DNA of 36,034 nucleotides from Candidatus Parcubacteria bacterium (GTDB taxonomy: Bacteria; Patescibacteriota; Minisyncoccia; UBA6257; 2-01-FULL-56-20). The DNA lies in NCBI GenBank assembly GCA_027324805.1, contig DAHVRZ010000007.1, positions 1 to 36,034 on the forward strand, given 5' to 3'. The translations under genes and the position numbers were made by a program. Below, in pieces: positions 30,432-36,034 of the stretch (position 1 is the first letter of the stretch; every line of letters starts with the position of its first letter). The notes under the pieces are model-generated. The model was not told the DNA's origin. It was given only the letters and a program-made list of their open reading frames with translations, and did no database searches.

Positions 30432-30587
30432 ATGGATCCCATATTGATCTCCGTCGTCGTCGCCATCACCATCTTCCGCCTATTGCCTTTCGCGTGCGAC
30501 ACGTCCCGGAAGTCCATAATGCTCGCCGCCGCGAGTATCGCCGTTCTGAAAGGAAAAAAGATTTCGCGCCAGACCGAATCTTCCTGA
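30432..30587 (+). CDS. Small hydrophobic protein of unknown function
   Basis: 51 aa. An N-terminal hydrophobic helix (ILISVVVAITIFRLLPFA) and a second apolar stretch (IMLAAASIAVL) before a basic end. The codons end mostly in G or C (GTC, GCC, ATC, TTC), as in confident genes here. GAGG lies 4 nt before the ATG, TGG-TATCAT about 45 nt upstream could be a promoter, and a strong plus-strand terminator follows 33 nt after the stop. Together these support a real gene; an overlapping minus-strand frame (30416-30661) is less likely. Confidence 0.55.
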   Translation: MDPILISVVVAITIFRLLPFACDTSRKSIMLAAASIAVLKGKKISRQTESS

Positions 30588-30620
30588 TCACATCCATCGC
30601 CCTCCCCCATCAACCCCATC

Positions 30621-30655
30621 GCCTCCGCATCTTTTCTGATGCCGGAGGCTTTTTT
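30621..30655 (+). terminator. Intrinsic terminator
   Basis: GCCTCCGCATC pairs with GATGCCGGAGGC (one bulged C) and is followed by six T. It terminates the plus-strand gene at 30432. Confidence 0.85.
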
Positions 30656-30687
30656 CTTCATGTTTTCTTGATAGTTCCTTGATGCGG

Positions 30688-30693
30688 TATAAT
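30688..30693 (+). promoter_or_regulatory. -10 promoter that sets the start of the exonuclease gene
   Basis: TATAAT ends 7 nt before the ATG at 30701. The upstream ATG at 30692 lies inside the hexamer and cannot be the start of this transcript. Confidence 0.65.
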
Positions 30694-30700
30694 GACCGTT

Positions 30701-31480
30701 ATGGAACCGCTCTTCCCCGTCAAAAAACCCCGCACCCTTCTCTTCCTCGACACCGAAACGACCGGCATCGCCGAAGGACGTCTCATCCAGATCGCCTACC
30801 GAGCGCGCGGCAGGGCCGTGAACGATACTTCAATGCACGTCGAGTATTTCAAACCGCCGGTACCGATCGAGATCGAGGCGATGGCGGTGCACCATATCAC
30901 GGAGAAGCACATCGCCGAAAAGCCGGCATTCGACGGCTCGGATACGCATATCGCGCTCAAAGCATCCCTCGCCGATCCTGACACGATCCTCGTCGCTCAT
31001 AACGCGAAATTCGACATGGGCATCCTTGTGCGCGAAGGGCTCCCCTCGCCCGCCGGCGGGTTCATCTGTACGATGAAGGTCGCGATGGCGATGTATGATC
31101 TTCCGCAGTACAAGATGCAATACCTCCGCTATCTCTGGGGCATCGAGGACGATGCCGCCACCGCGCACGACGCCGAAGGCGACGTCGCTATCCTTGAAAA
31201 AGTGTTCGATCATATACTCGCGGAATATATGGAAACGGGCGGAGTGGACGCAAAAGGTCCGTTTACGGAAGAAACGGCGCTCGACGCGTTCATCGGTATT
31301 TCGAAACAGCCGGTCCTCCTTCGCCGCATGACCTTCGGCCAATATGCCGGCAAGACCTTCGCCGAAGTTGCCGGCGCGGACCGGAACTATCTCCAGTGGC
31401 TTTCGACACTCAAAGACAAAGGCGAAGATTTCGAATACACCGTGCAGCACTACCTGCAAGGGAGTGAGAAGGGGCAGTGA
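30701..31480 (+). CDS. DnaQ-type 3'-5' exonuclease (DEDDh) with a C-terminal DUF3820-like domain
   Basis: 259 aa. ExoI motif TLLFLDTETTG (D, E), ExoII AHNAKFDMGIL (D) and ExoIII HDAEGDVAIL (H, D) give the complete DEDDh set, as in the proofreading subunit of DNA polymerase III and related exonucleases. After about residue 205, MTFGQYAGKTFAEVAGADRN and YLQWLSTLKD form a second small domain similar to the DUF3820 pattern (TFGKYKGK---DPEYLLWL). The pairing suggests a stand-alone DNA or RNA exonuclease rather than a polymerase subunit. The ATG at 30701 is chosen from the -10 box 7 nt upstream. Confidence 0.92.
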   Translation: MEPLFPVKKPRTLLFLDTETTGIAEGRLIQIAYRARGRAVNDTSMHVEYFKPPVPIEIEAMAVHHITEKHIAEKPAFDGSDTHIALKASLADPDTILVAHNAKFDMGILVREGLPSPAGGFICTMKVAMAMYDLPQYKMQYLRYLWGIEDDAATAHDAEGDVAILEKVFDHILAEYMETGGVDAKGPFTEETALDAFIGISKQPVLLRRMTFGQYAGKTFAEVAGADRNYLQWLSTLKDKGEDFEYTVQHYLQGSEKGQ

Positions 31481-31499
31481 CGGCAGGGTGAAGGACCCG

Positions 31500-31505
31500 T
31501 ATAAT
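31500..31505 (+). promoter_or_regulatory. -10 promoter that sets the start of the gene at 31513
   Basis: TATAAT ends 7 nt before the ATG at 31513; an in-frame ATG at 31504 overlaps the hexamer. Confidence 0.6.
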
Positions 31506-31512
31506 GGAATCA

Positions 31513-31935
31513 ATGTCATTCATCCGAAAAGCTCAAGTCGCCCTGCGCGCACGAATCGGAAAATACCCCCTCCTTTACGCGCTCATCGGCGGCGTCGGCA
31601 TCGTTCTCTTCTGGCGCGGCGTTTGGTATGGCGCCGATTATATCTATGCGTTCATGGTGCCCACCGCCGCCGCCTCGTCCGGCATTTCGCTCGGCTGGCC
31701 GAACGCCATCGATGGCCTTGCCTCGATTATCATCGGCAGCCTGCTTCTCCTTTCGACGGGACTTTTCGTCACCGAACTCGCCGGCGGCGAGACGATGCTC
31801 CGCGAAGAAAAGAAAGAGGAGCAGACCGTAAAGAAGGAATCCACGGAACTGCCCGGTATCGAGACCGAGATCCGTCACATCGAAGAAGAATTAAAAGAGA
31901 TCCATAAAGACCTCCATCACGACGCAACTCCCTAG
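31513..31935 (+). CDS. Conserved membrane protein with a cytoplasmic coiled-coil tail
   Basis: 140 aa. Two transmembrane helices (about 18-45, LLYALIGGVGIVLFWRGVWY; about 70-95, LASIIIGSLLLLSTGLFVTE) are followed by a charged, coiled-coil C-terminus (EEKKEEQTVKKE, ETEIRHIEEELKEIHKDLHH). No function known to me. It lies 32 bp after the exonuclease gene with its own -10 box. Confidence 0.8.
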   Translation: MSFIRKAQVALRARIGKYPLLYALIGGVGIVLFWRGVWYGADYIYAFMVPTAAASSGISLGWPNAIDGLASIIIGSLLLLSTGLFVTELAGGETMLREEKKEEQTVKKESTELPGIETEIRHIEEELKEIHKDLHHDATP

Positions 31936-31963
31936 GGATCCCCTTATCCGCATCCCGCCCTTT

Positions 31964-31993
31964 TTGAACTTTTTCCGCGAGTGGTTATATAAT
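31964..31993 (+). promoter_or_regulatory. Promoter of the P-loop kinase-like gene
   Basis: TTGAAC (31964-31969), an 18-bp spacer and TATAAT (31988-31993). It produces a leader of about 53 nt that ends in a strong AGGAGG Shine-Dalgarno sequence, unlike the leaderless genes. Confidence 0.65.
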
Positions 31994-32052
31994 GCGAGAA
32001 GCGAAACGTCTTCGCTGTACGTGATTCCCAATTGGAGAGTAGGAGGGGCCTT

Positions 32053-32577
32053 ATGCCATCACACCGCGCCGCCATTGCGGTAGGCCCGAAAGCCGCCGGA
32101 AAGACCACATTCTGCCAATCGTTCGCCGCCGGGAGGTCCGACGCGATCCTTGTACGGTCCGTCAACAACGACGATTTCACCGAAGAGGGCATTTTGTGGA
32201 AAACCATCGTCCAAAACCTGCACGCTTGTACCGACAAAAGCGCGCACTTCATCTTGGATTGCCATTGCTGCAATCCAACGGAACGAAAGGAGGTCATCGT
32301 CCGGCTTCACTCCCTCGGCATCGCCGACGTGGAAGCATGGCACTTCGTGACGCCGGAGTTCATCTGCGTCAAATGGTTCATCGAACGGGATGAGCGCGAG
32401 GAGCACGCGCTCACCGACCCGCGCGATCGAAGATGGCGTGCACTCTTCAGGCCGCACGCCATAAAGGCCGTGCACCACGCATATATCGACTTCCCCACCC
32501 CAACAATCCAAGAAGGATTCTCACGGATACGGAGGATCGATCCCCGAACCCCGCATCTCCACATATCCTGCCATTAG
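32053..32577 (+). CDS. P-loop NTPase, small-molecule kinase-like
   Basis: 174 aa from the ATG at 32053, which follows AGGAGG by 6 nt; a longer frame to 32032 lacks that signal. Walker A: AVGPKAAGKTTF (about 9-20). A possible Walker B strand is HFILDCHCCNP. An Arg/Glu-rich segment, ERDEREEHALTDPRDRRW, looks like the lid of nucleotide or sugar kinases. The size and order suggest a kinase of the adenylate/zeta-toxin-like group, but the substrate is not known. The Cys-rich DCHCC is unusual. Confidence 0.7.
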   Translation: MPSHRAAIAVGPKAAGKTTFCQSFAAGRSDAILVRSVNNDDFTEEGILWKTIVQNLHACTDKSAHFILDCHCCNPTERKEVIVRLHSLGIADVEAWHFVTPEFICVKWFIERDEREEHALTDPRDRRWRALFRPHAIKAVHHAYIDFPTPTIQEGFSRIRRIDPRTPHLHISCH

Positions 32578-32613
32578 CGGATATCGCACCGTCCATGGCC
32601 GGCATTTCCCACT

Positions 32614-32646
32614 GCACCCGAGGATTTTTTTCCGAGGGTGCTTTTT
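32614..32646 (+). terminator. Intrinsic terminator
   Basis: GCACCC pairs with GGGTGC around a 16-nt loop containing seven T; five T follow. It ends the kinase-like transcript. Confidence 0.65.
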
Positions 32647-32664
32647 AAATATCCAAAATGTTAG

Positions 32665-32697
32665 AGCCCCCGTCGAACTCTTGGTTCTTCGGGGGCT
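32665..32697. other. Hairpin of unknown role
   Basis: AGCCCCCG pairs with CGGGGGCT around a 17-nt loop. There is no T-run on the plus strand. 32698-32810 contains nothing I can identify. Confidence 0.4.
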
Positions 32698-32810
32698 TAT
32701 GGCTACTCCACGATGGCTTCTGCATCCGGTTTTCCTGGTCTATGCCGGATACCGGCCTGTTTATTTATCGTCGGACGCAGCAGGCCCATCCCGACTAGGA
32801 AGAAGGAGAT

Positions 32811-33014
32811 TCAGCGCTTAGGCGGCTTACCACCCATGGGGATGCGCACAAGTTTCCGTTCGAAAACGGTCTGCTTGTACGACACCGCACCACGGGGTTG
32901 CCCATCGCGGCGGAATCCGTTCGACCGCAGCAAACGATCTGCTGCTTTAGTGAGGTCTCTCGGGGACATCGGCGGTTGAACTTGCATGACATCATTGGAA
33001 ATCCCATCTGTCAT
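32811..33014 (-). CDS. Small basic protein, possible gene
   Basis: 67 aa. It is basic and helix-rich in the middle (SPRDLTKAADRLLRSNGFRR), then SYKQTVFERKLVRIPMGGK. The pattern could be a small nucleic-acid-binding protein, but no family is recognised. An alternative frame overlaps (32795-33007). Evidence is limited to reasonable amino-acid composition and an open frame with a usable ATG; no clear promoter. 33015-33138 holds a short hairpin (AGGTCTT with AAGACCT) and no gene. Confidence 0.4.
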   Translation of the reverse strand: MTDGISNDVMQVQPPMSPRDLTKAADRLLRSNGFRRDGQPRGAVSYKQTVFERKLVRIPMGGKPPKR

Positions 33015-33138
33015 GCCGTGCCACCAACGTCAACCTCCGAGGAGAGGTCTTTAAAAGACCTTTCTATCACCTCACCAGCTGGGTACGACAATACCCCTCG
33101 GGCGTTTTTCCGTCAAGTCCTCGCCGGCGACGCTGTGC

Positions 33139-33144
33139 TATTAT
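33139..33144 (+). promoter_or_regulatory. Extended -10 promoter, leaderless start of a 54-aa gene
   Basis: TGC-TATTAT ends 6 nt before the ATG at 33151. Confidence 0.6.
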
Positions 33145-33150
33145 GGATAT

Positions 33151-33315
33151 ATGGAAAAAGTCTTTATAAACAAGCACAGCCATATGGGTATGATTTGGGT
33201 GATCGGATGGCTTTTCACGGTCGGGTTCTGCCACCTTAGTTTCTGGCAGGGCGTGGCCGCGATCATCATCTGGCCGTACTACATCGGCACGTGGCTGGCG
33301 GCGTTCCTGCACTAA
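33151..33315 (+). CDS. 54-aa membrane protein
   Basis: The frame encodes MEKVFINKHSHMGMIWVIGW at the start and ends in IGTWLAAFLH. Two hydrophobic segments, one near residues 12-25 and the other near 31-52 (VAAIIIWPYYIGTWLA), suggest two short transmembrane helices. It is too short for usual ORF length cut-offs. Support comes from the extended -10 box 6 nt before the ATG and an intrinsic terminator 31 bp after the stop, an isolated one-gene unit. Function unknown. Confidence 0.75.
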   Translation: MEKVFINKHSHMGMIWVIGWLFTVGFCHLSFWQGVAAIIIWPYYIGTWLAAFLH

Positions 33316-33345
33316 GGTCCGTCGGCACTTCCGGTTTGCCGTTCC

Positions 33346-33371
33346 AAAAAAGACCCCGCAGGGGTCTTTTT
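33346..33371. terminator. Bidirectional intrinsic terminator
   Basis: AAAAAGACCCC pairs with GGGGTCTTTTT around GCA. T-rich on the plus strand after the stem and A-rich before it, so it serves the genes on both sides. Confidence 0.85.
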
Positions 33372-33473
33372 AAATAGAAAAAAGCGGCGCGCAGGATGAT
33401 CTCTGCGCACCGCAAACGAAACGATACTCGCGCACTCCCCCGGGGGTCAGCGACGGTACTTTTTGCACTCCGG

Positions 33474-33656
33474 TCAGTCCGCCCACTTGCGGAACCCGTG
33501 CTGCGCGATGATGAAACCGGCAAAGAAAAAACCTATCGTCACCGTAATGCCAATGGCACCGAAGTTCACCACCTTGTGTTCGTCGAGAATCGCAAGGATC
33601 ACGCCGATGGCCATCACGCCGATGCCAGCGACGCCAAGCTTCAAATGTTTCGACAC
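33474..33656 (-). CDS. 60-aa membrane protein
   Basis: 60 aa with two transmembrane helices: KLGVAGIGVMAIGVILAIL and FGAIGITVTIGFFFAGFII. It starts at a GTG at 33656 preceded by AGGAGG (33666-33671) at 9 nt, and by a -10 TATAAT (33679-33684, minus), so it has a short leader with a strong Shine-Dalgarno sequence. The function is unknown; the small two-helix layout is typical of uncharacterised Patescibacteria membrane proteins. Confidence 0.75.
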   Translation of the reverse strand: MSKHLKLGVAGIGVMAIGVILAILDEHKVVNFGAIGITVTIGFFFAGFIIAQHGFRKWAD

Positions 33657-33665
33657 TTTATCAAC

Positions 33666-33684
33666 CCTCCTGGAGAATATTATA
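33666..33684 (-). promoter_or_regulatory. Promoter -10 and Shine-Dalgarno of the 60-aa gene
   Basis: TATAAT (33679-33684) is followed by AGGAGG (33666-33671), 9 nt before the GTG start. The strong ribosome site decides the non-ATG start. Confidence 0.6.
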
Positions 33685-33744
33685 CCTAAAATATTGTATT
33701 AAAGCAAGTTACCGCTTTGGTATGCGTCGTGACCTCTTTCCTCT

Positions 33745-34770
33745 CTATCCCCACGGGAATTCCCTGCCGAAGTGGCCCCAGGCCGCGGTCGCCGACCAAT
33801 CCACCTCGCTGAGCTTGAGCGCATTGAAAATTCCGCGCGGCGAAAGGTCGTATTCCCCGGGGGCGATCACAACCTCGCGGCTCGCGCCGCCTTCGTTGCC
33901 GCCTCCCGAGGCGGCAAGCTCGAGCTCCGCGACGGCCATTACGGGTTCTGCGCGGCCGATGGCATACGCGAGTTTCACGCGAACCTTCGCCGCGTCCGCA
34001 TATTTTTCCAAATAATCCTTCGCGATGCGCCGCGCCATGTACGCGCCGCTGCGGTCCACCTTCGTCCAGTCTTTTCCGGAGAACGACCCGCCGCCGATCG
34101 CGACCTCGGGGCCGTAATTATCTACGATGAGCTTGCGACCCGAGAGGCCGGAGTCGGCATCGAAGCCGCCTTGCGACCAGTCGCCCGCGGGATTCACGAA
34201 GTATTCGCGCGCGCCGGGCAGGGCTTCGCGCACAAAGGCGAGGAGTTCCGCCGAGGGCGCGTTCTGAAAGCTTGCAACGACGGTCTCTACCTCGGCTTCC
34301 CCGCCGTCTGCGTTGCCGCCTCTTGGGGCGGCGTCCGAAAGCGTCACCTGCGTCTTCCCGTCGAACGGCCATTTCTCGTACACCTTGCGGCAAAGCTCGC
34401 GCGCAAGGACGTATTCGCGCGGCAGGCGCTCGGGCGTCTCGCGCGTAGCGTAGCCGGTCATGATCCCCTGGTCCCCCGCGCCGCCGCCGTCCACCCCGCC
34501 GCCGATCTCCGGGCTCTGCGGCACGAGATACACGTGCACCGCCGCATCCGCGGGGACGCCCGCCACGCTCCGCACCGCACGCTCGATGTCCACCTGCGCG
34601 GTACTCGTCACCTCGCCCGACACGGAAACATGCCCGTGTCCGCCCATCACCTCGACCGCCACGCGGCTCTTGGGGTCGGCCTTCATATATTCGTTGAGGA
34701 TGGTGTCGGCAATAATGTCGCAGATCTTGTCGGGATGCTTCGGCGACACGAACTCGGCGGTTTTTTTCAT
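33745..34770 (-). CDS. metK: S-adenosylmethionine synthetase
   Basis: 341 aa from the ATG at 34770; an upstream frame to 34824 runs into the attenuator and is rejected. MetK makes SAM from methionine and ATP. Seen: FVSPKHPDKICDIIADTIL (ATP-binding HPDK), GHVSVSGEVTS, GAGDQGIMTGYAT (GDQG motif), WSQGGFDADSGLSGRKLIVDNYG and GGGSFSGKDWTKVDRSGAY (phosphate-binding signature). It is shorter than the ~385-aa E. coli enzyme, and the Gly-rich segments (GGGVDGGGAGD, SGGGNEGGAS) look like local expansions. A SAM-I riboswitch and terminator precede it, so expression should fall when SAM is high. Confidence 0.95.
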   Translation of the reverse strand: MKKTAEFVSPKHPDKICDIIADTILNEYMKADPKSRVAVEVMGGHGHVSVSGEVTSTAQVDIERAVRSVAGVPADAAVHVYLVPQSPEIGGGVDGGGAGDQGIMTGYATRETPERLPREYVLARELCRKVYEKWPFDGKTQVTLSDAAPRGGNADGGEAEVETVVASFQNAPSAELLAFVREALPGAREYFVNPAGDWSQGGFDADSGLSGRKLIVDNYGPEVAIGGGSFSGKDWTKVDRSGAYMARRIAKDYLEKYADAAKVRVKLAYAIGRAEPVMAVAELELAASGGGNEGGASREVVIAPGEYDLSPRGIFNALKLSEVDWSATAAWGHFGREFPWG

Positions 34771-34817
34771 ATGATTTATTTTTAAAATTTTTATTATTTT
34801 TTTGCGACCCGGACAAC

Positions 34818-34844
34818 AAAACAACCGCCATCACGGCGGTCGTT
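34818..34844 (-). terminator. Attenuator terminator of the metK leader
   Basis: AACGACCGCC pairs with GGCGGTTGTT (one G-U) around GTGAT and is followed by TTGTTG (TTTT across the stem end). It lies between the riboswitch and the metK start. Confidence 0.75.
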
Positions 34845-34860
34845 GTTCGTTCCTGTCCCT

Positions 34861-34972
34861 GAACATCTTCCCCGTGAAGGGTTGGATTTCGCACCTTCCG
34901 CCATTTTCATGACGGGGGTTGCGGGCGGAGCATCGGGCCAATTCCCTTTGCATCTCCGCGCTCGTGATGCTA
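34861..34972 (-). promoter_or_regulatory. SAM-I (S-box) riboswitch of metK
   Basis: The minus-strand leader matches the S-box layout: a P1 arm (GCATC with GATGT), P2 GCGGAG with CTCCGC around GGGAATTGGCCCGATG (the conserved A-x-x-GGCCC-GATG core), CCGCAACC, then GGTGCGAAATCC (the SAM-pocket strand), and GGGGAAGATG closing P1. The terminator at 34818 follows, as expected for transcriptional OFF control by SAM. Assigned by eye; a covariance-model search would confirm it. Confidence 0.85.
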
Positions 34973-34988
34973 TGCGGTTGTAGGATTA

Positions 34989-35016
34989 ATAATAATGTAT
35001 TTTTCTATGGCGTCAA
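34989..35016 (-). promoter_or_regulatory. Promoter of the metK leader
   Basis: TTGACG (35011-35016), a 16-bp spacer and TATTAT (34989-34994). Transcription would start about 10 nt before the riboswitch. Confidence 0.7.
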
Positions 35017-35020
35017 TAAG

Positions 35021-35048
35021 AAAATTGACCACCCCAGAGGATGGTCAA
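35021..35048 (-). terminator. Terminator of the hypothetical gene at 35069
   Basis: TTGACCATCC pairs with GGGTGGTCAA (one G-U) and is followed by TTTT on the minus strand. It lies 20 bp downstream of the gene. Confidence 0.75.
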
Positions 35049-35068
35049 ATGACTTCAAAATGAAAGGC

Positions 35069-35470
35069 TTATATCGCCGGCTCTACCAGAATCCCTGAGA
35101 AACGGCGCGTCTCGCCATCAATGCGCAGGTAGATGAACTGATGGTGCATCTGCTCTGGCCGGACACGTAGATTACAGCGCTCCGGATGGAGAACGACCGG
35201 AACTTTCTTGCCAAGTCCGCAGGTGCAGCAATACGGGATAGGTTCGACCTTTTCGATCAGGAACGTGCGCGAGCCGCAACCATGCGGGACGAAATCGTAT
35301 TCCCGGGCATAGCCGCTGAATCGCACGCGTTCTCGCGAAGAAAAGTGATGCTGGCCCGTCGGGATGATGGTTGGTTCTTCCGGAATCCCTTCACGCGCAA
35401 GGAAATCCTGTACGTGATGCCAGCTGCGAGGTTGACCACTAAAAGCAACTTCAACTGTCTCGACCTTCAA
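35069..35470 (-). CDS. Hypothetical protein, probably truncated at its 5' end by the contig junction
   Basis: 133 aa from a TTG at 35470, but the frame stays open upstream (GCG TAT ACG TAT GGT) across the junction, so the true start may be missing. Features: [16 protein letters not shown] near the N-terminus, paired cysteines in [11 protein letters not shown], a further Cys in HPERCNL, and [16 protein letters not shown]. The CCxC...C set with several His suggests a possible metal site. No family recognised. Composition fits the preceding host sequence, and a terminator follows. Confidence 0.6.
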   Translation of the reverse strand: MKVETVEVAFSGQPRSWHHVQDFLAREGIPEEPTIIPTGQHHFSSRERVRFSGYAREYDFVPHGCGSRTFLIEKVEPIPYCCTCGLGKKVPVVLHPERCNLRVRPEQMHHQFIYLRIDGETRRFSGILVEPAI

Positions 35471-35487
35471 ACCATACGTATACGCAC
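35471..35487. other. Probable chimeric junction
   Basis: Left of about 35,470 the sequence is host-like; right of 35,488 it is mid-gene hslV of proteobacterial type. Codons just left of 35,488 (CAT ACG TAT ACG CAC) do not match HslV. No mobile element or tRNA is at the join. Confidence 0.7.
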
Positions 35488-35643
35488 ATCGGTTCCGGTG
35501 GGCCCTTCGCTCAGGCGGCGGCTTCGGCGCTGCTGCGCAATACCGAGTTATCAGCCCGCGAAGTCGTCGCCCAGAGCCTGCGCATTGCCGGCGACATCTG
35601 CATCTACACCAACCAGAATCATACCTTCGAGGAGCTTGACTAG
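35488..35643 (+). CDS. hslV: ATP-dependent protease subunit HslV, C-terminal 51 residues
   Basis: The frame begins inside the gene: [20 protein letters not shown], then [20 protein letters not shown] and HTFEELD with a TAG stop. The IGSGG-FA-AAA-AL and [10 protein letters not shown] motifs are diagnostic of HslV, the threonine protease of the HslUV complex. The catalytic N-terminus (TT) is absent from the window. GC content and codon use are higher than in the rest. The 5' part is lost at the junction, so no intact gene is present here. Confidence 0.93.
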   Translation: MGSGGPFAQAAASALLRNTELSAREVVAQSLRIAGDICIYTNQNHTFEELD

Positions 35644-36034
35644 TGGCTTCCCTGACTCCCCGCGAAATCGTCAGCGAACTCGACCGCTACATCATCGGCC
35701 AGCACGACGCCAAGCGCGCGGTGGCGGTGGCCTTGCGCAGCCGCTGGCGGCGCATGCAGCTGCCCGCGGACATGCGCGCCGAGGTAGCGCCCAAGAACAT
35801 TCTCATGATCGGCCCCACCGGGGTCGGCAAAACCGAGATCGCCCGCCGCCTGGCCAAGCTGGCCGACGCACCGTTTCTGAAGATCGAGGCCACCAAGTTC
35901 ACCGAAGTGGGCTACGTGGGCAAGGATGTCGAATCGATCGTGCGCGATCTGGTGGACGTGGCCTACAAGCTGGTGCGCGCGCAGGCCGCCGGGCGCGTGC
36001 AGAGCCGCGCCGAGGATGCCGCCGAGGAGCGCCT
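35643..36034 (+). CDS. hslU: ATP-dependent protease ATPase subunit HslU, N-terminal part
   Basis: The first 130 codons run off the window. It starts at a GTG (35643) that overlaps the last base of the hslV stop, a typical coupled hslVU pair. Seen: [40 protein letters not shown] (Walker A, split here) and [20 protein letters not shown]. These are diagnostic of HslU (ClpY), an AAA+ unfoldase. It looks gammaproteobacterial or betaproteobacterial and does not fit the rest of the contig. Confidence 0.95.
   Translation, partial: MASLTPREIVSELDRYIIGQHDAKRAVAVALRSRWRRMQLPADMRAEVAPKNILMIGPTGVGKTEIARRLAKLADAPFLKIEATKFTEVGYVGKDVESIVRDLVDVAYKLVRAQAAGRVQSRAEDAAEER

Noticed and set aside
30416-30661. 81-codon minus frame overlapping the gene at 30432
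   Set aside because: A plus-strand terminator follows and codon third positions favour the plus frame, so the minus frame is the weaker choice.
10490-31480. UGA recoded as Gly or Trp
   Set aside because: TGA ends several complete genes at family-typical lengths (for example 10490 and 31480), and Trp and Gly use their standard codons.
33772-34785. 337-codon plus-strand open frame
   Set aside because: It is the antisense of metK; its Arg/His/Ala-rich sequence is typical of the complement of a GC-rich gene.
35488-36034. hslVU as a horizontally acquired operon of this organism
   Set aside because: Both the host gene and hslV are cut at one point and no element or complete operon is visible; a contig chimera is simpler.

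Overview
The window reads as a contig from a Patescibacteria (Candidate Phyla Radiation) organism, most likely of the Parcubacteria lineage. The signs are: several surface proteins carrying the FTGPSQAPP and GWAWND motifs I associate with that lineage; type IV prepilins fused to LamG domains; compact genes with small gaps; and a core set (recG, tsaD, xseAB, dinB/polIV, metK) mixed with many small membrane proteins. TGA is used as an ordinary stop codon, so this is not a UGA-recoding lineage. The last ~550 bases do not fit: from about 35,488 the sequence is the 3' end of hslV followed by the 5' part of hslU, in proteobacterial style and higher GC. It starts abruptly inside hslV, so I read it as a chimeric contig join.

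Layout. 1-2,851: a truncated prepilin, tRNA-Lys(CTT), a prepilin-LamG fusion and an ATP-grasp ligase. 2,896-5,109: recG. 5,113-13,054: eight consecutive minus-strand genes for exported or membrane-anchored proteins (kelch-like repeat protein, two FTGPSQAPP stalk proteins, a GWAWND repeat protein, two pseudopilins, a small membrane protein, a cupredoxin-like protein). The terminator of this cluster lies inside the last codons of recG. 13,065-15,268: a family 2 glycosyltransferase and a DoxX-family membrane protein. 15,338-15,409: tRNA-Glu(TTC).

15,410-22,604 is an A/T-richer accessory island abutting tRNA-Glu. The tRNA 3' end (15 bp) is repeated at 22,181, and the core GGGCTAC recurs at 19,996, 22,181, 22,216 and 22,598. 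The island holds a secreted matrixin-type protease with LamG domains and two anchored proteins, two ~330-bp copies of an unrecognised structured repeat, and a module made of an HTH-GHKL ATPase-STAS-like protein plus a tail-anchored partner behind a tandem 9-bp operator-like array. It ends in a decayed beta-sandwich fragment. No integrase is visible.

22,788-35,470 returns to core-type genes: DUF378 protein, a second prepilin-LamG fusion, tsaD, an ArsR regulator with an FMN reductase, DUF167, a xseA-xseB-DinB-like-PolIV operon, small membrane proteins, a DnaQ-type exonuclease, a P-loop kinase-like protein, and metK behind a SAM-I riboswitch with an attenuator.

A rule visible across the host part: nine genes have a -10 hexamer ending exactly 6 nt before the start codon (two more at 7 nt), usually as extended -10 (TGn). 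This implies leaderless mRNAs. I used the rule to choose starts and to find a 54-aa gene at 33,151.
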